From Candidatus Nanopelagicales bacterium (lineage in GTDB: Bacteria; Actinomycetota; Actinomycetes; Nanopelagicales; Nanopelagicaceae), in NCBI GenBank assembly GCA_030832365.1, contig JAURJF010000001.1, forward strand, positions 37,062-51,634: a DNA stretch of 14,573 bases, written 5' to 3'. The translations under genes and the position numbers were made by a program. This document shows, piece after piece, positions 6,712 to 14,386 of this stretch (position 1 is the stretch's first letter; each line of letters opens with the position of its first letter). The notes below the pieces were generated by a model, which did not search any database, had not been told where the DNA came from, and worked only from the letters and a program-made list of their open reading frames with translations.

Positions 6712-8724
6712 GTGATCACACATACACAAAACCCAAAGACCCAGGGCAGCCCCTCCCTCCGTCTGCGACTCTCCGCAATTGCCAGCGCAGTAGCGCTAGC
6801 AACATCTGCATTAGTGGTTCTCACTTCCCCGCAGGTCACTGCAAATACCTTTTCAGTTCCTGCTGCTCCAGTAATCAAAAGAGCATACTTAGCCTCAAAT
6901 GGCATAAGAGTTGTCTTTGACAAAGTTTCAGCTTCACCTGCAGTTAATGGATATGTTCTTTCAAGTGGGGCTGGATCGTGCGCAATCACACTTCCAGCAA
7001 CAACTTCAGGAGTGGTAACACTTCCAATTATGACTGGACAGAGCAGTGCAACAGTTTCCATTAAGGCAGTCAATGCCTATGGATTCTCACCGGCAAGAAC
7101 TTGGAGCAAGACATTTACTGCATCTGAGCTAACTGGTGTTACCTCAACTTCATGGCAGACAGTGCAGTTACTTCAACTAAGCGATCTACATGGCGCTATT
7201 GAAGGAACATCTTCCAATGCTGGAACTGCTTTACTAACTACAGCATTTGCAGCTGAGCGCGCCAAGAATCCAGCAACCTTTACTCTCTCAGCTGGAGATA
7301 ACATTGGAGCTGCTCCACCAATTTCAAGCCAGTTTGAAGAATTACCAACTATTGAATCTATGAATCTAATGAAGTTTGATGTTTCTGGATTTGGTAATCA
7401 CGAACACGATAGAAATATCGCACATGTTCAGAAAATTATTGGTGCATCTGATTTCCAGTGGGTAGCATCAAATTACAATACCTTAGAACCTCTAAAGAGT
7501 GGCGATAAGGCTGCTAAGAGCTACTTAGTTCTTGAGCGCGGCGGAGCTAAAGTCGGCTTTGTTGCTGGAAATACCGAAGAAACTAAGGAGCAGATATTTC
7601 CTGGAAACCTTTCATTCGGTGGAAAAGAGCTAGTAATTTCAGCTGATGTAAGTGGCATCAATGCAGCTGTTAAAGCAGCCAAGGCCGATGGAGCAGACTT
7701 TGTCGTTGCAATACTCCATCAAGGATGGCAGGAGAACCGTGATGGCGAAGCAAAAGGTCGCCTCATTGAGTTAGCAAAGCAGATCAAGGGCGCTGCGGTG
7801 GTATTTGGTGGTCATAGCCATCAGACCTACTCCTCAGCTCTTGCTGGCAATGCTGCAGTCAATGGAACCGTTATTGCTATGACTAGAAATGCTGGTCAGG
7901 AATATAACCGTGTCACTCTCTGCCTAGATAGTTCACGTCGTGTTCGTGGATCAACAGTTGAGTTAGTAACTCGCGCCAATATTGCAACTCTTACTCCAAA
8001 TGCGGATGGCGCAGCGCTAGTTAAGAAATATAAGGATCAGCTAAATTCCAAGCTTGATGTAAAGATTGGCCAAGTCAATGGCATATTTGCACAAGGTGGA
8101 TCTCCACAGGTTCAGAGAGCTGGCGAAGCTGCAATTGGAAACTTCACTGCTGATGCAATGCGAAAGAAGTATGGAACTGACTTTGCATATATCAACGGTG
8201 GTGGAATTAGAGATAAATTCCCAGCAGCAACATATGTTGCCGCAGATAAGTCTCTCAATCGCCCAGGAACCGACAAGGTTGCTCCATACGATGTAACACT
8301 TGGTGATGCCCTTGCGGTATATCCATTTGGAAACACAGTTGGAGTATCAGTAATTACTGGTGAGAATCTCTGGAAGGCCCTTGAAAATGGCGTAAGTAAC
8401 TGGCCAGGCGATGGTCGCTTCCCACAGATTTCTGGTTTCAAATTTAGTTTTGACACCACAAAAGCTGTTGGATCGCGCGTACAGAGCGTGACCAAAACCG
8501 ATGGAACTGCCATTGCAAAGGACTCTAAGGAGTACACAGTTGCAGTGCCAGACTTCATGATCTATGGAGGCGATGGATACGTCGGCTTCTTTACTCCTTC
8601 TAAAGCGAAATTGCGCGGTCTACTAGTTGATGTCTTCATTGAAGCAGTTACTGAAGCATCATCCGGTGGTAAGGCAATTACTATCCCAGCGCTTGATGGA
8701 CGCATTACTAAAGTAAATCCATAA
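6712..8724 (+). CDS. secreted 5'-nucleotidase / UshA-type metallophosphatase with N-terminal FN3-like region
   Basis: This 670-residue exported enzyme probably removes phosphate from extracellular nucleotides. Residues 1-45 form a signal peptide: a polar/basic start, a hydrophobic core around 20-38, and likely cleavage after VTA. Residues about 50-140 resemble a fibronectin-III fold. The metallophosphatase domain shows LSDLHG (Asp158, His160), SAGDN (Asp196), GNHEHD (Asn229, His230), ILHQGW (His336) and GGHSH (His368, His370). The 5'-nucleotidase C-terminal domain has YINGGGIRDKFP (493-504) and a substrate-binding region around DFMIYGGDGY (614-623). No cell-wall anchor is seen. The GTG start has an in-frame stop upstream at 6685 and no ribosome binding site; AAGTAT at 6700-6705 is a possible -10 for a leaderless mRNA. 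It is divergent from the SOS operon and ends at a strong terminator. Substrate range is not predictable. Confidence 0.92.
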   Translation: MITHTQNPKTQGSPSLRLRLSAIASAVALATSALVVLTSPQVTANTFSVPAAPVIKRAYLASNGIRVVFDKVSASPAVNGYVLSSGAGSCAITLPATTSGVVTLPIMTGQSSATVSIKAVNAYGFSPARTWSKTFTASELTGVTSTSWQTVQLLQLSDLHGAIEGTSSNAGTALLTTAFAAERAKNPATFTLSAGDNIGAAPPISSQFEELPTIESMNLMKFDVSGFGNHEHDRNIAHVQKIIGASDFQWVASNYNTLEPLKSGDKAAKSYLVLERGGAKVGFVAGNTEETKEQIFPGNLSFGGKELVISADVSGINAAVKAAKADGADFVVAILHQGWQENRDGEAKGRLIELAKQIKGAAVVFGGHSHQTYSSALAGNAAVNGTVIAMTRNAGQEYNRVTLCLDSSRRVRGSTVELVTRANIATLTPNADGAALVKKYKDQLNSKLDVKIGQVNGIFAQGGSPQVQRAGEAAIGNFTADAMRKKYGTDFAYINGGGIRDKFPAATYVAADKSLNRPGTDKVAPYDVTLGDALAVYPFGNTVGVSVITGENLWKALENGVSNWPGDGRFPQISGFKFSFDTTKAVGSRVQSVTKTDGTAIAKDSKEYTVAVPDFMIYGGDGYVGFFTPSKAKLRGLLVDVFIEAVTEASSGGKAITIPALDGRITKVNP

Positions 8725-8731
8725 GTAAGTT

Positions 8732-8769
8732 AAAAAACGCGCTCCAGCTCTGCCTGGAGCGCGTTTTTT
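8732..8769. terminator. intrinsic terminator after the 5'-nucleotidase gene
   Basis: A perfect 16-bp inverted repeat (8732-8747 and 8754-8769) with a 6-nt loop ends in six T residues on the plus strand. Because the left arm starts with six A residues, it could also act in the opposite direction. It begins 7 nt after the stop codon. Confidence 0.95.
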
Positions 8770-8816
8770 ACTGCAAAAAGCTCTACTAGTTCGACCTTTT
8801 ACTACTTACTAGGCCC

Positions 8817-8822
8817 TACAAT
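8817..8822 (+). promoter_or_regulatory. -10 box of the DoxX-family gene
   Basis: TACAAT lies between the upstream terminator and the DoxX gene, 38 nt before its ATG. No good -35 sequence is found at 16-18 nt; TTCGAC at 8790-8795 is too far (21 nt). The promoter is likely because the preceding terminator isolates this gene. Confidence 0.5.
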
Positions 8823-8860
8823 TTTGTAGCTAGCTCTTATCAAATACACGAAAGGCAAAA

Positions 8861-9274
8861 ATGGATATAGTTTTAATCATCGGAAGGGTTTTATTCTCGC
8901 TCCTGTTTATCTCATCTGGAGTAGCTCATCTTACAAAACTTCAGGCAATGACGGGATATGCCCAATATAAGAAAGTTCCAGCAGCTAAGTTATCTGTCAT
9001 AGTCACAGGGCTATTGTTGATTATTGGCGGCCTATATGTGGCACTTGGAATTTATGCTGATCTAGGTGCGCTACTACTCGCTATTTTCCTCCTTCTCTCT
9101 GCATTTAAGATGCATAACTTCTGGACAGTAAGCGATGATCAGGCTAAGCAGGCTGAGATGACTGCCTTTATGAAGAATCTTGCCCTTGCTGGTGCTTCTC
9201 TGATTATCTTCGTATTGGTTGGAAGCGGCGGCGAATTTGGCCCAACAATCACAGAGGGAATCTTCAACCTATAG
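8861..9274 (+). CDS. DoxX family membrane protein
   Basis: This 137-residue protein fits the DoxX/DoxD family: an opening IGRVLFSLLFISSGVAHLTK (TM1, with the G...H pattern typical of the family) and four hydrophobic helices at about residues 3-22, 43-62, 66-85 and 105-124. A polar loop between TM3 and TM4 contains DDQAKQAEM. DoxX-like proteins are linked to redox and oxidative-stress handling in the membrane, but the reaction is not settled for this subtype. The ATG has GAAAGG (8850-8855) 5 nt upstream. It stands alone between two terminators, with a candidate -10 at 8817-8822, so it is probably monocistronic. Confidence 0.85.
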   Translation: MDIVLIIGRVLFSLLFISSGVAHLTKLQAMTGYAQYKKVPAAKLSVIVTGLLLIIGGLYVALGIYADLGALLLAIFLLLSAFKMHNFWTVSDDQAKQAEMTAFMKNLALAGASLIIFVLVGSGGEFGPTITEGIFNL

Positions 9275-9299
9275 TTGAACGACAGTTGAATTCTCAACG

Positions 9300-9338
9300 A
9301 AAACCCCCCGTTAATAAGTATTAGTAGCGGGGGGTTTT
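9300..9338 (+). terminator. intrinsic terminator after the DoxX gene
   Basis: Arms 9300-9310 and 9328-9338 form an 11-bp perfect stem (AAAACCCCCCG with its complement) ending in TTTT. The loop is 17 nt. It starts 25 nt after the DoxX stop and separates that gene from the long operon beginning at 9364. Confidence 0.85.
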
Positions 9339-9363
9339 CTTCTAACTTAGGTAGCCTCCTCTA

Positions 9364-10113
9364 ATGGAAATAGCTCTGGCAATTCTTACAGGGATCGCAA
9401 TTGGATCAGTTTTGGGATATGTCGGAGCTGGGGGCTCCATGTTGGCGGTCCCAGCCTTAATTTATATTTTTGGATTCAATCCAGTGCAGGCAACGACCGC
9501 CTCACTGATTGTGGTTTTTGTTGGGGCTGCCTCAGGAGCACTCCCAAAACTAAAGAAAAATGAAATTTTGATTAAAGAGTCACTTGTGATCTGGGCAATT
9601 GGATTGACCACCAACTTTACTGGCGCCTATTTTCTGCCACAGATTCCAGAAAGTGCAATTCTTACAGGCTTTGCTCTGGTATTGGTAGTTGCGGGATTTT
9701 CTATGCTTTTGCCGGGAGCTAAACAATCAAGTGAACGTAAGATTTCACCTCTTGCCTTAATCGCCATCTCACTAATTATTGGTGCAATCACAGGGCTCTT
9801 TGGCATTGGTGGAGGCTTCTTAGCCATTCCAATTTTAATTCTCTTTTATAACATTGCTCCAGCAAAAGCTGCAGGAACTTCTCTTTTCATAATAACAATT
9901 AATACTCTTACAGGTTTTATTGCACACTTTCGTCACTGGGACGAGATTAATTGGTCGATACCAATCATCATGGCGCTAATGGCACTATTTGTGTCGCGGT
10001 GGGCATCTCACCACAGTTCCAAGATTTCCCCGATAACTTTAAAACGAGCCTTTGCGATACTTGTTTTTGCTATCGCAGCCTTTACTCTAATTGAAACTTG
10101 GTTTATTTCGTAA
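9364..10113 (+). CDS. TauE/SafE family membrane permease (predicted anion exporter)
   Basis: This 249-residue polytopic protein belongs to the TauE/SafE family, which includes proposed sulfite, sulfoacetate and related anion exporters. The family's internal duplication is visible: YVGAGGSMLAVPALIYIFGF with ATTASLIVV in the N-terminal half, and LFGIGGGFLAIPILI with AAGTSLFIITIN in the C-terminal half. About seven or eight hydrophobic helices are present. The ATG at 9364 has no ribosome binding site; it is preceded by CCTCCT, the opposite of a Shine-Dalgarno sequence. Its stop codon abuts the GTG of the arsenate reductase gene with no gap, so the two are probably translationally coupled. This suggests an arsenic- or thiol-related substrate, but the family alone does not show that. 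Confidence 0.88.
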   Translation: MEIALAILTGIAIGSVLGYVGAGGSMLAVPALIYIFGFNPVQATTASLIVVFVGAASGALPKLKKNEILIKESLVIWAIGLTTNFTGAYFLPQIPESAILTGFALVLVVAGFSMLLPGAKQSSERKISPLALIAISLIIGAITGLFGIGGGFLAIPILILFYNIAPAKAAGTSLFIITINTLTGFIAHFRHWDEINWSIPIIMALMALFVSRWASHHSSKISPITLKRAFAILVFAIAAFTLIETWFIS

Positions 10114-10506
10114 GTGAAAAAATCTTCAGTTCTCTTTGTCTGTGTTCATAATGCAGGGCGCTCTCAGATGACCTCAGGCTATCTCCAGGACTTTGCTGGT
10201 GATTGGGTTGAGGTAAGAAGCGCAGGTTCTGCTCCGGCAGATTCAATAAATCCAGCTGTCGTTATTGCAATGAAAGAGGAAGGTATCGATCTAAGCGCGC
10301 AGAGACCAAAGATTCTTACCAATGAAGCTGTTGAGGCCTCAGATGTTGTTATCACGATGGGATGCGGGGATGTCTGTCCAATCTATCCAGGCAAGCGCTA
10401 TCTTGATTGGAAGTTAGGTGATCCTGCAGGGCAAGGCATCGATGCAATCCGTCCAATTCGAGATCAGATCAAGTCGCTAGTTAAGGAATTGATAAGCACT
10501 CTCTAG
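10114..10506 (+). CDS. arsC: arsenate reductase, low-molecular-weight phosphatase fold (ArsC, probably mycothiol-dependent)
   Basis: The enzyme reduces As(V) to As(III). The 130-residue sequence has the P-loop VCVHNAGRSQM with nucleophile Cys10 and Arg16, the segment TMGCGDVCPIYPG (Cys84, Cys88), and the general-acid motif DWKLGDP (98-104), followed by RPIRDQI. This combination fits the actinobacterial arsenate reductases, some of which use mycothiol/mycoredoxin; the cofactor is an inference. It starts with GTG immediately after the permease stop codon. No arsR, arsB or acr3 is present nearby, so arsenite would have to leave by another route, possibly the TauE/SafE permease. A general LMW protein tyrosine phosphatase is less likely because of the WxLxDP and cysteine pattern. 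Confidence 0.9.
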   Translation: MKKSSVLFVCVHNAGRSQMTSGYLQDFAGDWVEVRSAGSAPADSINPAVVIAMKEEGIDLSAQRPKILTNEAVEASDVVITMGCGDVCPIYPGKRYLDWKLGDPAGQGIDAIRPIRDQIKSLVKELISTL

Positions 10507-10515
10507 AATTCAACT

Positions 10516-11004
10516 ATGGATTCGATATTGGAGAAAGCTGCAGTTAAGCGCGCCCAAGCAGCCCTTGATAAGCATGGAATTTCTGGGAAGATAAAAATTC
10601 TTACCGATAGCGCCAGAACAGCAGCCGAAGCGGCAGCAGGATTAGGTATTGAAGTTGGACAGATTGCCTCATCGCTAGTGTTTAAGTTGCCAGATCAGAG
10701 ATCGCTTCTGGTAATTACCTCAGGCCGCCATCGAGTTGATACTCAGATGGTGGCAGATTTACTACACGTACCAACCCTTGATCGAGCAGATGCAGATTAT
10801 GTTAAGGAAATCTCTGGATACTCTGTTGGCGGAGTTGCTCCACTTGGTTGGATTAATGATCCCAGCATTACCTTAATTGATGAGGCTTTAAGTGATTATC
10901 AAGTGATCTGGGCTGCCGCCGGTCATCCACATGCAGTATTTCCAACTACTTATCAAGAATTACTAGAGGCATCAGGTGCCATGGCTGCAAGAGTCGATAA
11001 TTAG
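10516..11004 (+). CDS. YbaK/EbsC (ProX-like) aminoacyl-tRNA deacylase family protein
   Basis: This 162-residue protein has the YbaK/aa-tRNA-editing fold: TAAEAAAGLGIEVGQIASSL followed by VFKL, LLVITSGRHRVD, the central SGYSVGGVAPLGW, and AAAGHPHAVFPTTYQELL at the end. Characterised relatives hydrolyse mischarged tRNAs such as Cys-tRNA(Pro) or Ala-tRNA(Pro) in trans. At the place where YbaK itself has a key lysine (KS/TLVF), this sequence has SSLVF; many actinobacterial relatives have similar changes, so activity and substrate are uncertain. The ATG lies 9 nt after the arsC stop with no clear ribosome binding site. It appears to be a passenger in the operon rather than functionally tied to its neighbours. 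Confidence 0.85.
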   Translation: MDSILEKAAVKRAQAALDKHGISGKIKILTDSARTAAEAAAGLGIEVGQIASSLVFKLPDQRSLLVITSGRHRVDTQMVADLLHVPTLDRADADYVKEISGYSVGGVAPLGWINDPSITLIDEALSDYQVIWAAAGHPHAVFPTTYQELLEASGAMAARVDN

Positions 11005-11019
11005 AGTGAGAATTGCTCT

Positions 11020-11814
11020 GTGAGTTCTCCTCTTTATATTGAAAAGAGCGGCGCTGGAGATCCCCTACTTCTTATCCATGGCATGGGATCTGCCAGCAAT
11101 GCTTTCAAACCTATTCGTTCAACTTTAGATAAGAACTTCTCAGTAGTAACCATTGACCTTCCAGGGCATGGAAAGAGCCCTTATCAAAAAGGTGAATTGA
11201 TGGATCCCCAATCCTTAGCACTTAAAGTCTTGGAACAATTAAGCGTTGAATCAATTGAGAGCTTTCATCTTGCTGGCAATTCACTTGGTGGATGGATTGC
11301 AATGGAGATGGCTGCAATTGCTCCAGAGAGGGTCAGATCACTTGTAGGAATTGCGCCTGCTGGCCTATGGCTCAATCCTTATAACGCTAGATATCCAGGC
11401 ACAGCGCTTGCTCGATTTCTTGCTAGATACACAATTAAGTTAGCTCCGACAGCGCTTCATTTTACAACTGCTCGTAGATTTGGCTTTGCTGATGTTAGCC
11501 CCCGTTGGAATGAGTTTTCTTATGAATTATGCCTAGATGCAACAATTGCAATGGCTAGCGCCGAAGGTTATTACCCCGCTTGGGATGGCATGTTACTAAA
11601 GCGTTTTGATCGCCAGATATCTGATTTGATTCCAGTGACAATAATTTTTGGTGATTCCGATAGAACTCTCCCTGAGACCAGCTGCCAGGAGAAATCGCTT
11701 GCGCCAAAGCATGCTAGATGGATTATTTTCCCTGATACGGGCCATGCACCGATGTGGGATAGTCCCCTTGATGTAATCGATGAGATTAAGAAAGCAGCGG
11801 GAGTTACAAAATGA
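11020..11814 (+). CDS. alpha/beta hydrolase
   Basis: This 264-residue protein has an alpha/beta-hydrolase fold. The oxyanion-hole region is LLLIHGMGSAS (17-26), followed by DLPGHGKS. The nucleophile elbow is AGNSLGG (Ser88), the acid is in FGDSDRTLP (Asp214), and the catalytic histidine is in DTGHAPMWD (His242). All three catalytic residues are present, so it should be an active esterase, lipase or related hydrolase; the substrate is not evident. There is no signal peptide. It starts with GTG 15 nt after the YbaK-like gene. Its TGA stop overlaps the ATG of the CrtA-like gene by 4 bp, so it is coupled to the carotenoid genes, raising the possibility that it acts on a carotenoid ester or acylated glycoside. 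That link is only positional. Confidence 0.88.
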   Translation: MSSPLYIEKSGAGDPLLLIHGMGSASNAFKPIRSTLDKNFSVVTIDLPGHGKSPYQKGELMDPQSLALKVLEQLSVESIESFHLAGNSLGGWIAMEMAAIAPERVRSLVGIAPAGLWLNPYNARYPGTALARFLARYTIKLAPTALHFTTARRFGFADVSPRWNEFSYELCLDATIAMASAEGYYPAWDGMLLKRFDRQISDLIPVTIIFGDSDRTLPETSCQEKSLAPKHARWIIFPDTGHAPMWDSPLDVIDEIKKAAGVTK

Positions 11815-12470
11815 TCCTAGTTTTCTTCTGGAAGATTAAAGCGCGATATATCCCTTGGGCAATTCTGCATATGGGGCTAGATCGTCTAGCTCTTGCTAGA
11901 AGAAGTGATGTTAAATTCTGGAAGTTATTAGGGGCTGGAAAAGGTGAAACCTTCACCCCAAGAGATACCGACATCCGTCGCTGGGGCTTACTAGTTGTAG
12001 TTGATAAAGACTCAGAGATTGCCAATTCAAAGATGATTAAGTGTTGGAATAAGAAATCTCTATCACAATTTAGCGCTCAGCTATCTCCCATATCAGTTAA
12101 TGGCGCTTGGTCTAAGAAGAGCCCCTTTGAACAGATCCCCAAAGCTACTAATGATTGGAGCGGAAAAGTAGTTGCAATTACAAGAGCCAGAATTAAATGG
12201 CGTAAGAATGTAATTTTCTGGAACTCAGTTCCTCCAGTAACAACAAGTCTTCATAGTTCACCAGGATTAATTTCTGCTATTGGAATAGGTGAGGCTCCAA
12301 TTGGTCTGCAGGGCACCTTCTCTATCTGGGAATCTGGTGAAGCAATTAAGAATTTTGCCTACTCAGGCGCTGCTCATAAAGAGGCAATTAAGGCTACTCA
12401 TCGCCATGCTTGGTATGCCGAGGAGATGTTTGCACGCTTTGCCCTCATTGAATCTCGCGGCTCGTTATAA
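11811..12470 (+). CDS. CrtA-like carotenoid monooxygenase (spheroidene monooxygenase family)
   Basis: This 219-residue protein resembles CrtA, the spheroidene monooxygenase that introduces a keto group at C-2 of acyclic carotenoids. Shared blocks: WAILHMGLDRLALARRSDVK then FWKLLGAGKGETFTPRDTD near the N-terminus; a middle section ISVNGAWSKKSPFE and VVAITRARIKWRKNVIFW; and IGIGEAPIGLQGTFSIWESG, then FAYSGAAHKEAIKATH and WYAEEMFARFALIES at the end. No membrane segment or signal peptide is obvious. It overlaps the hydrolase stop by 4 bp and is followed after 14 bp by a CruF-like gene. CrtA is best known from purple bacteria, so its exact reaction here is uncertain; a related oxygenase acting on a different carotenoid position is possible. 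Confidence 0.82.
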   Translation: MILVFFWKIKARYIPWAILHMGLDRLALARRSDVKFWKLLGAGKGETFTPRDTDIRRWGLLVVVDKDSEIANSKMIKCWNKKSLSQFSAQLSPISVNGAWSKKSPFEQIPKATNDWSGKVVAITRARIKWRKNVIFWNSVPPVTTSLHSSPGLISAIGIGEAPIGLQGTFSIWESGEAIKNFAYSGAAHKEAIKATHRHAWYAEEMFARFALIESRGSL

Positions 12471-12484
12471 GGCACAATTAAGCC

Positions 12485-13291
12485 ATGTCGATTCGTAATT
12501 ATCGCCCTCGGCGAGATTCACGGCGAAGGATAACTCCGTGGCGAAATTTTACGCTGGTAGCGGTATTAACTGTTGCTCTAGCTCTACAACTCTCCTATCC
12601 CTTAATTGAAGGAGAGCGACTTCGTCTAGTAACTATCGCCACTGTTTACTGGGCAGCAGGAGCTATGTTGCTCCACGCTCTCTTTGCATATGGCTTTACC
12701 TATGCGATTAGATTTCTTCTAATTACCTTCACCTATTCTCTTTTAGTTGAACAAGTCGGGATGAGAACTACCTGGCCCTTTGGAAGTTATGAGTATTCAC
12801 CATCTCTTGGATATCAAATCTTTGACGTTCCGCTAGTTGTTCCATTTGCTTGGATCATGATGGCCCACTCGGTATTTATCGCGGCGAGAAGAGTTGCTCC
12901 GAACTTTGTCTTTTTAGTTGGCGGATATGGCCTTATGGCCTGGGACTTATTTCTAGATCCTCAGATGGTTTCAGCTGGAAGATGGAGTTGGGAGATAAGC
13001 GGCAGAAGTGTTCCATTTCAACCAGAAATTCCAATTTCAAATACCTTTGGATGGCTCTTAACTGGAATGGGTTTAATGGCCCTTCTGAACATCTTTCTTC
13101 CCAAGGAGAGACGATCTCTGGGATCAAGTAGAGCAGTTCCTGAATTCTTTCTTGCTTGGAGTTGGATTGGTGGAGTGGTAATTAATATTTTCCATTTTGA
13201 TAGACCAGGGGTGGCATTCCTTGGAGGCTCAGCGCTAGGGGCGCTAGTGATCTGGTATTTCATCTCAGTTAAATACGGCCGCCGAGATTAA
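12485..13291 (+). CDS. cruF: CruF-like carotenoid 1,2-hydratase (carotenoid biosynthesis membrane protein)
   Basis: CruF-type proteins add water across the terminal double bond of acyclic carotenoid ends, giving a tertiary C-1 hydroxyl. The 268-residue sequence is a polytopic membrane protein with a basic N-terminus (RNYRPRRDSRRR) and about seven hydrophobic helices. Family blocks seen: EQVGMRTTWPFGSYEYS (89-105), LGYQIFDVPLVVPFAWIMMA (108-127), MAWDLFLDPQMVSAGRW (151-167) and IPISNTFGWLLTG (182-194). The conserved Glu and Asp residues in these blocks are intact. The ATG lies 14 nt after the CrtA-like gene with only a weak ribosome binding site. A glycosyltransferase follows after 6 nt, matching the cruF-cruG pairing known from other bacteria. 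The gene symbol rests on family resemblance. Confidence 0.88.
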   Translation: MSIRNYRPRRDSRRRITPWRNFTLVAVLTVALALQLSYPLIEGERLRLVTIATVYWAAGAMLLHALFAYGFTYAIRFLLITFTYSLLVEQVGMRTTWPFGSYEYSPSLGYQIFDVPLVVPFAWIMMAHSVFIAARRVAPNFVFLVGGYGLMAWDLFLDPQMVSAGRWSWEISGRSVPFQPEIPISNTFGWLLTGMGLMALLNIFLPKERRSLGSSRAVPEFFLAWSWIGGVVINIFHFDRPGVAFLGGSALGALVIWYFISVKYGRRD

Positions 13292-13297
13292 GGGAAA

Positions 13298-14386
13298 ATG
13301 ACTTTTCTATTAGATCTATCTGCTCTTCTGATTGCAATTATGCTTCTTTTAGCAGTATTTAACTTCTTTACTTTAAGGGTAGTTTCTAGCAAAGATAGCC
13401 CCCTGATTGATCAATCTGTCTCGATTTTAATTCCTATGCGTAATGAAGCTGAAAATGTCATTGAACTTATTACTCTCCTTAAAGCGCAAAGCAACCTAAA
13501 TGATTTTGAAATTATTGCTCTAGATGACTCCTCAAGTGATAACACTAAAGAGTTACTACTAGGACTATCCCAAGACAACTTAAAGGTCATTGCAGGACGA
13601 GAGCTGGAAGAGGGCTGGCTAGGAAAGAACTATGCCTGCTATCAATTAGCTAAAGCTGCAACTGGTGAGTATTTAGTCTTTCTAGATGCGGATGTGAGGT
13701 TAAAACCAGAGGCTATAGCTAACACAATTGATTCGATGAGAGCATGGAATTGGGATTTCATCTCTGCCTACCCCAGACAGGTTGCAATCACATTTTTAGA
13801 GCGGTTAACTCAACCACTTCTTCAATGGTCTTGGTTTACAACTCTGCCACTTCGCATCTCTGAAAAGTGGCCAAGGCCATCAACTGTTGTGGCAAATGGT
13901 CAATTTATTGCGATAAAGCGTCAGGCTTACTTTGATTGCGAAGGCCATAAGGGTGTGAAAGCTGAAGTCTTAGATGATCTCTACCTAGCTAGAAATTTAG
14001 TAAGAGCTGGAGCAAGAGGCGGAGTTGCAGATGGCTCAAGCGTTGCGCATTGCCGAATGTATTTAAATGCGAGTCAACTCATTGAAGGTTATGCCAAATC
14101 ACAGTGGAGCGCTTTTATTAATCCACTAGGAGCACTTCTTGCAATATCTCTACTTACTCTCACCTCTATCCTTCCTTTTGCAGCTGGTCTAGCAGGAGAG
14201 CTCTCTGGTTGGTACCTCTACTTTGCAATCGTGATAACAAGAGTTCTAAGCGGAATTAAAACCAGAACGATTCCAAGTGCCTCACTTCTTCATCCCTTAA
14301 GCGCCTTAATTTGGATTTATCTGATCATTCTTTCGTGGATAAAAAAGTATCGAGGCGAGCTCACTTGGCGCGGTAGAAAACTATGA
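13298..14386 (+). CDS. cruG: family 2 glycosyltransferase, CruG-like (carotenoid hydroxyl glycosyltransferase)
   Basis: This 362-residue membrane-associated GT-A enzyme has one N-terminal hydrophobic helix (about 4-26), a catalytic domain and two or three C-terminal helices (about 285-355). Motifs: SILIPMRNEAEN (42-53), ALDDSSSDNT (74-83), GWLGKNYAC (106-114), VFLDADV with DxD Asp130/Asp132, and VLDDLYLARNLVRAG (general-base region). The GWLGK motif and layout resemble CruG and CrtQ, which glycosylate carotenoids. The neighbouring CruF-like hydratase would supply the C-1 hydroxyl acceptor, and sequential order supports this. AAGGGA (13290-13295) just before the ATG is a good ribosome binding site that overlaps the cruF stop. 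The TGA overlaps the next gene's ATG by 4 bp. The sugar donor cannot be told from the sequence. Confidence 0.85.
   Translation: MTFLLDLSALLIAIMLLLAVFNFFTLRVVSSKDSPLIDQSVSILIPMRNEAENVIELITLLKAQSNLNDFEIIALDDSSSDNTKELLLGLSQDNLKVIAGRELEEGWLGKNYACYQLAKAATGEYLVFLDADVRLKPEAIANTIDSMRAWNWDFISAYPRQVAITFLERLTQPLLQWSWFTTLPLRISEKWPRPSTVVANGQFIAIKRQAYFDCEGHKGVKAEVLDDLYLARNLVRAGARGGVADGSSVAHCRMYLNASQLIEGYAKSQWSAFINPLGALLAISLLTLTSILPFAAGLAGELSGWYLYFAIVITRVLSGIKTRTIPSASLLHPLSALIWIYLIILSWIKKYRGELTWRGRKL

Noticed and set aside
6663..7073. 136-codon open frame on the minus strand
   Set aside because: It lies over the signal peptide and FN3-like region of the well-supported nucleotidase, has no family resemblance and no ribosome binding site.
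8112..8558. 148-codon open frame on the minus strand
   Set aside because: It is antisense to the conserved C-terminal domain of the nucleotidase and shows no recognisable motif; a shadow frame.
8790..8822. Second LexA-like site (TTCGAC) near the DoxX promoter
   Set aside because: Only one half-site is present, with no matching GTTCGA at the required 4-nt spacing.
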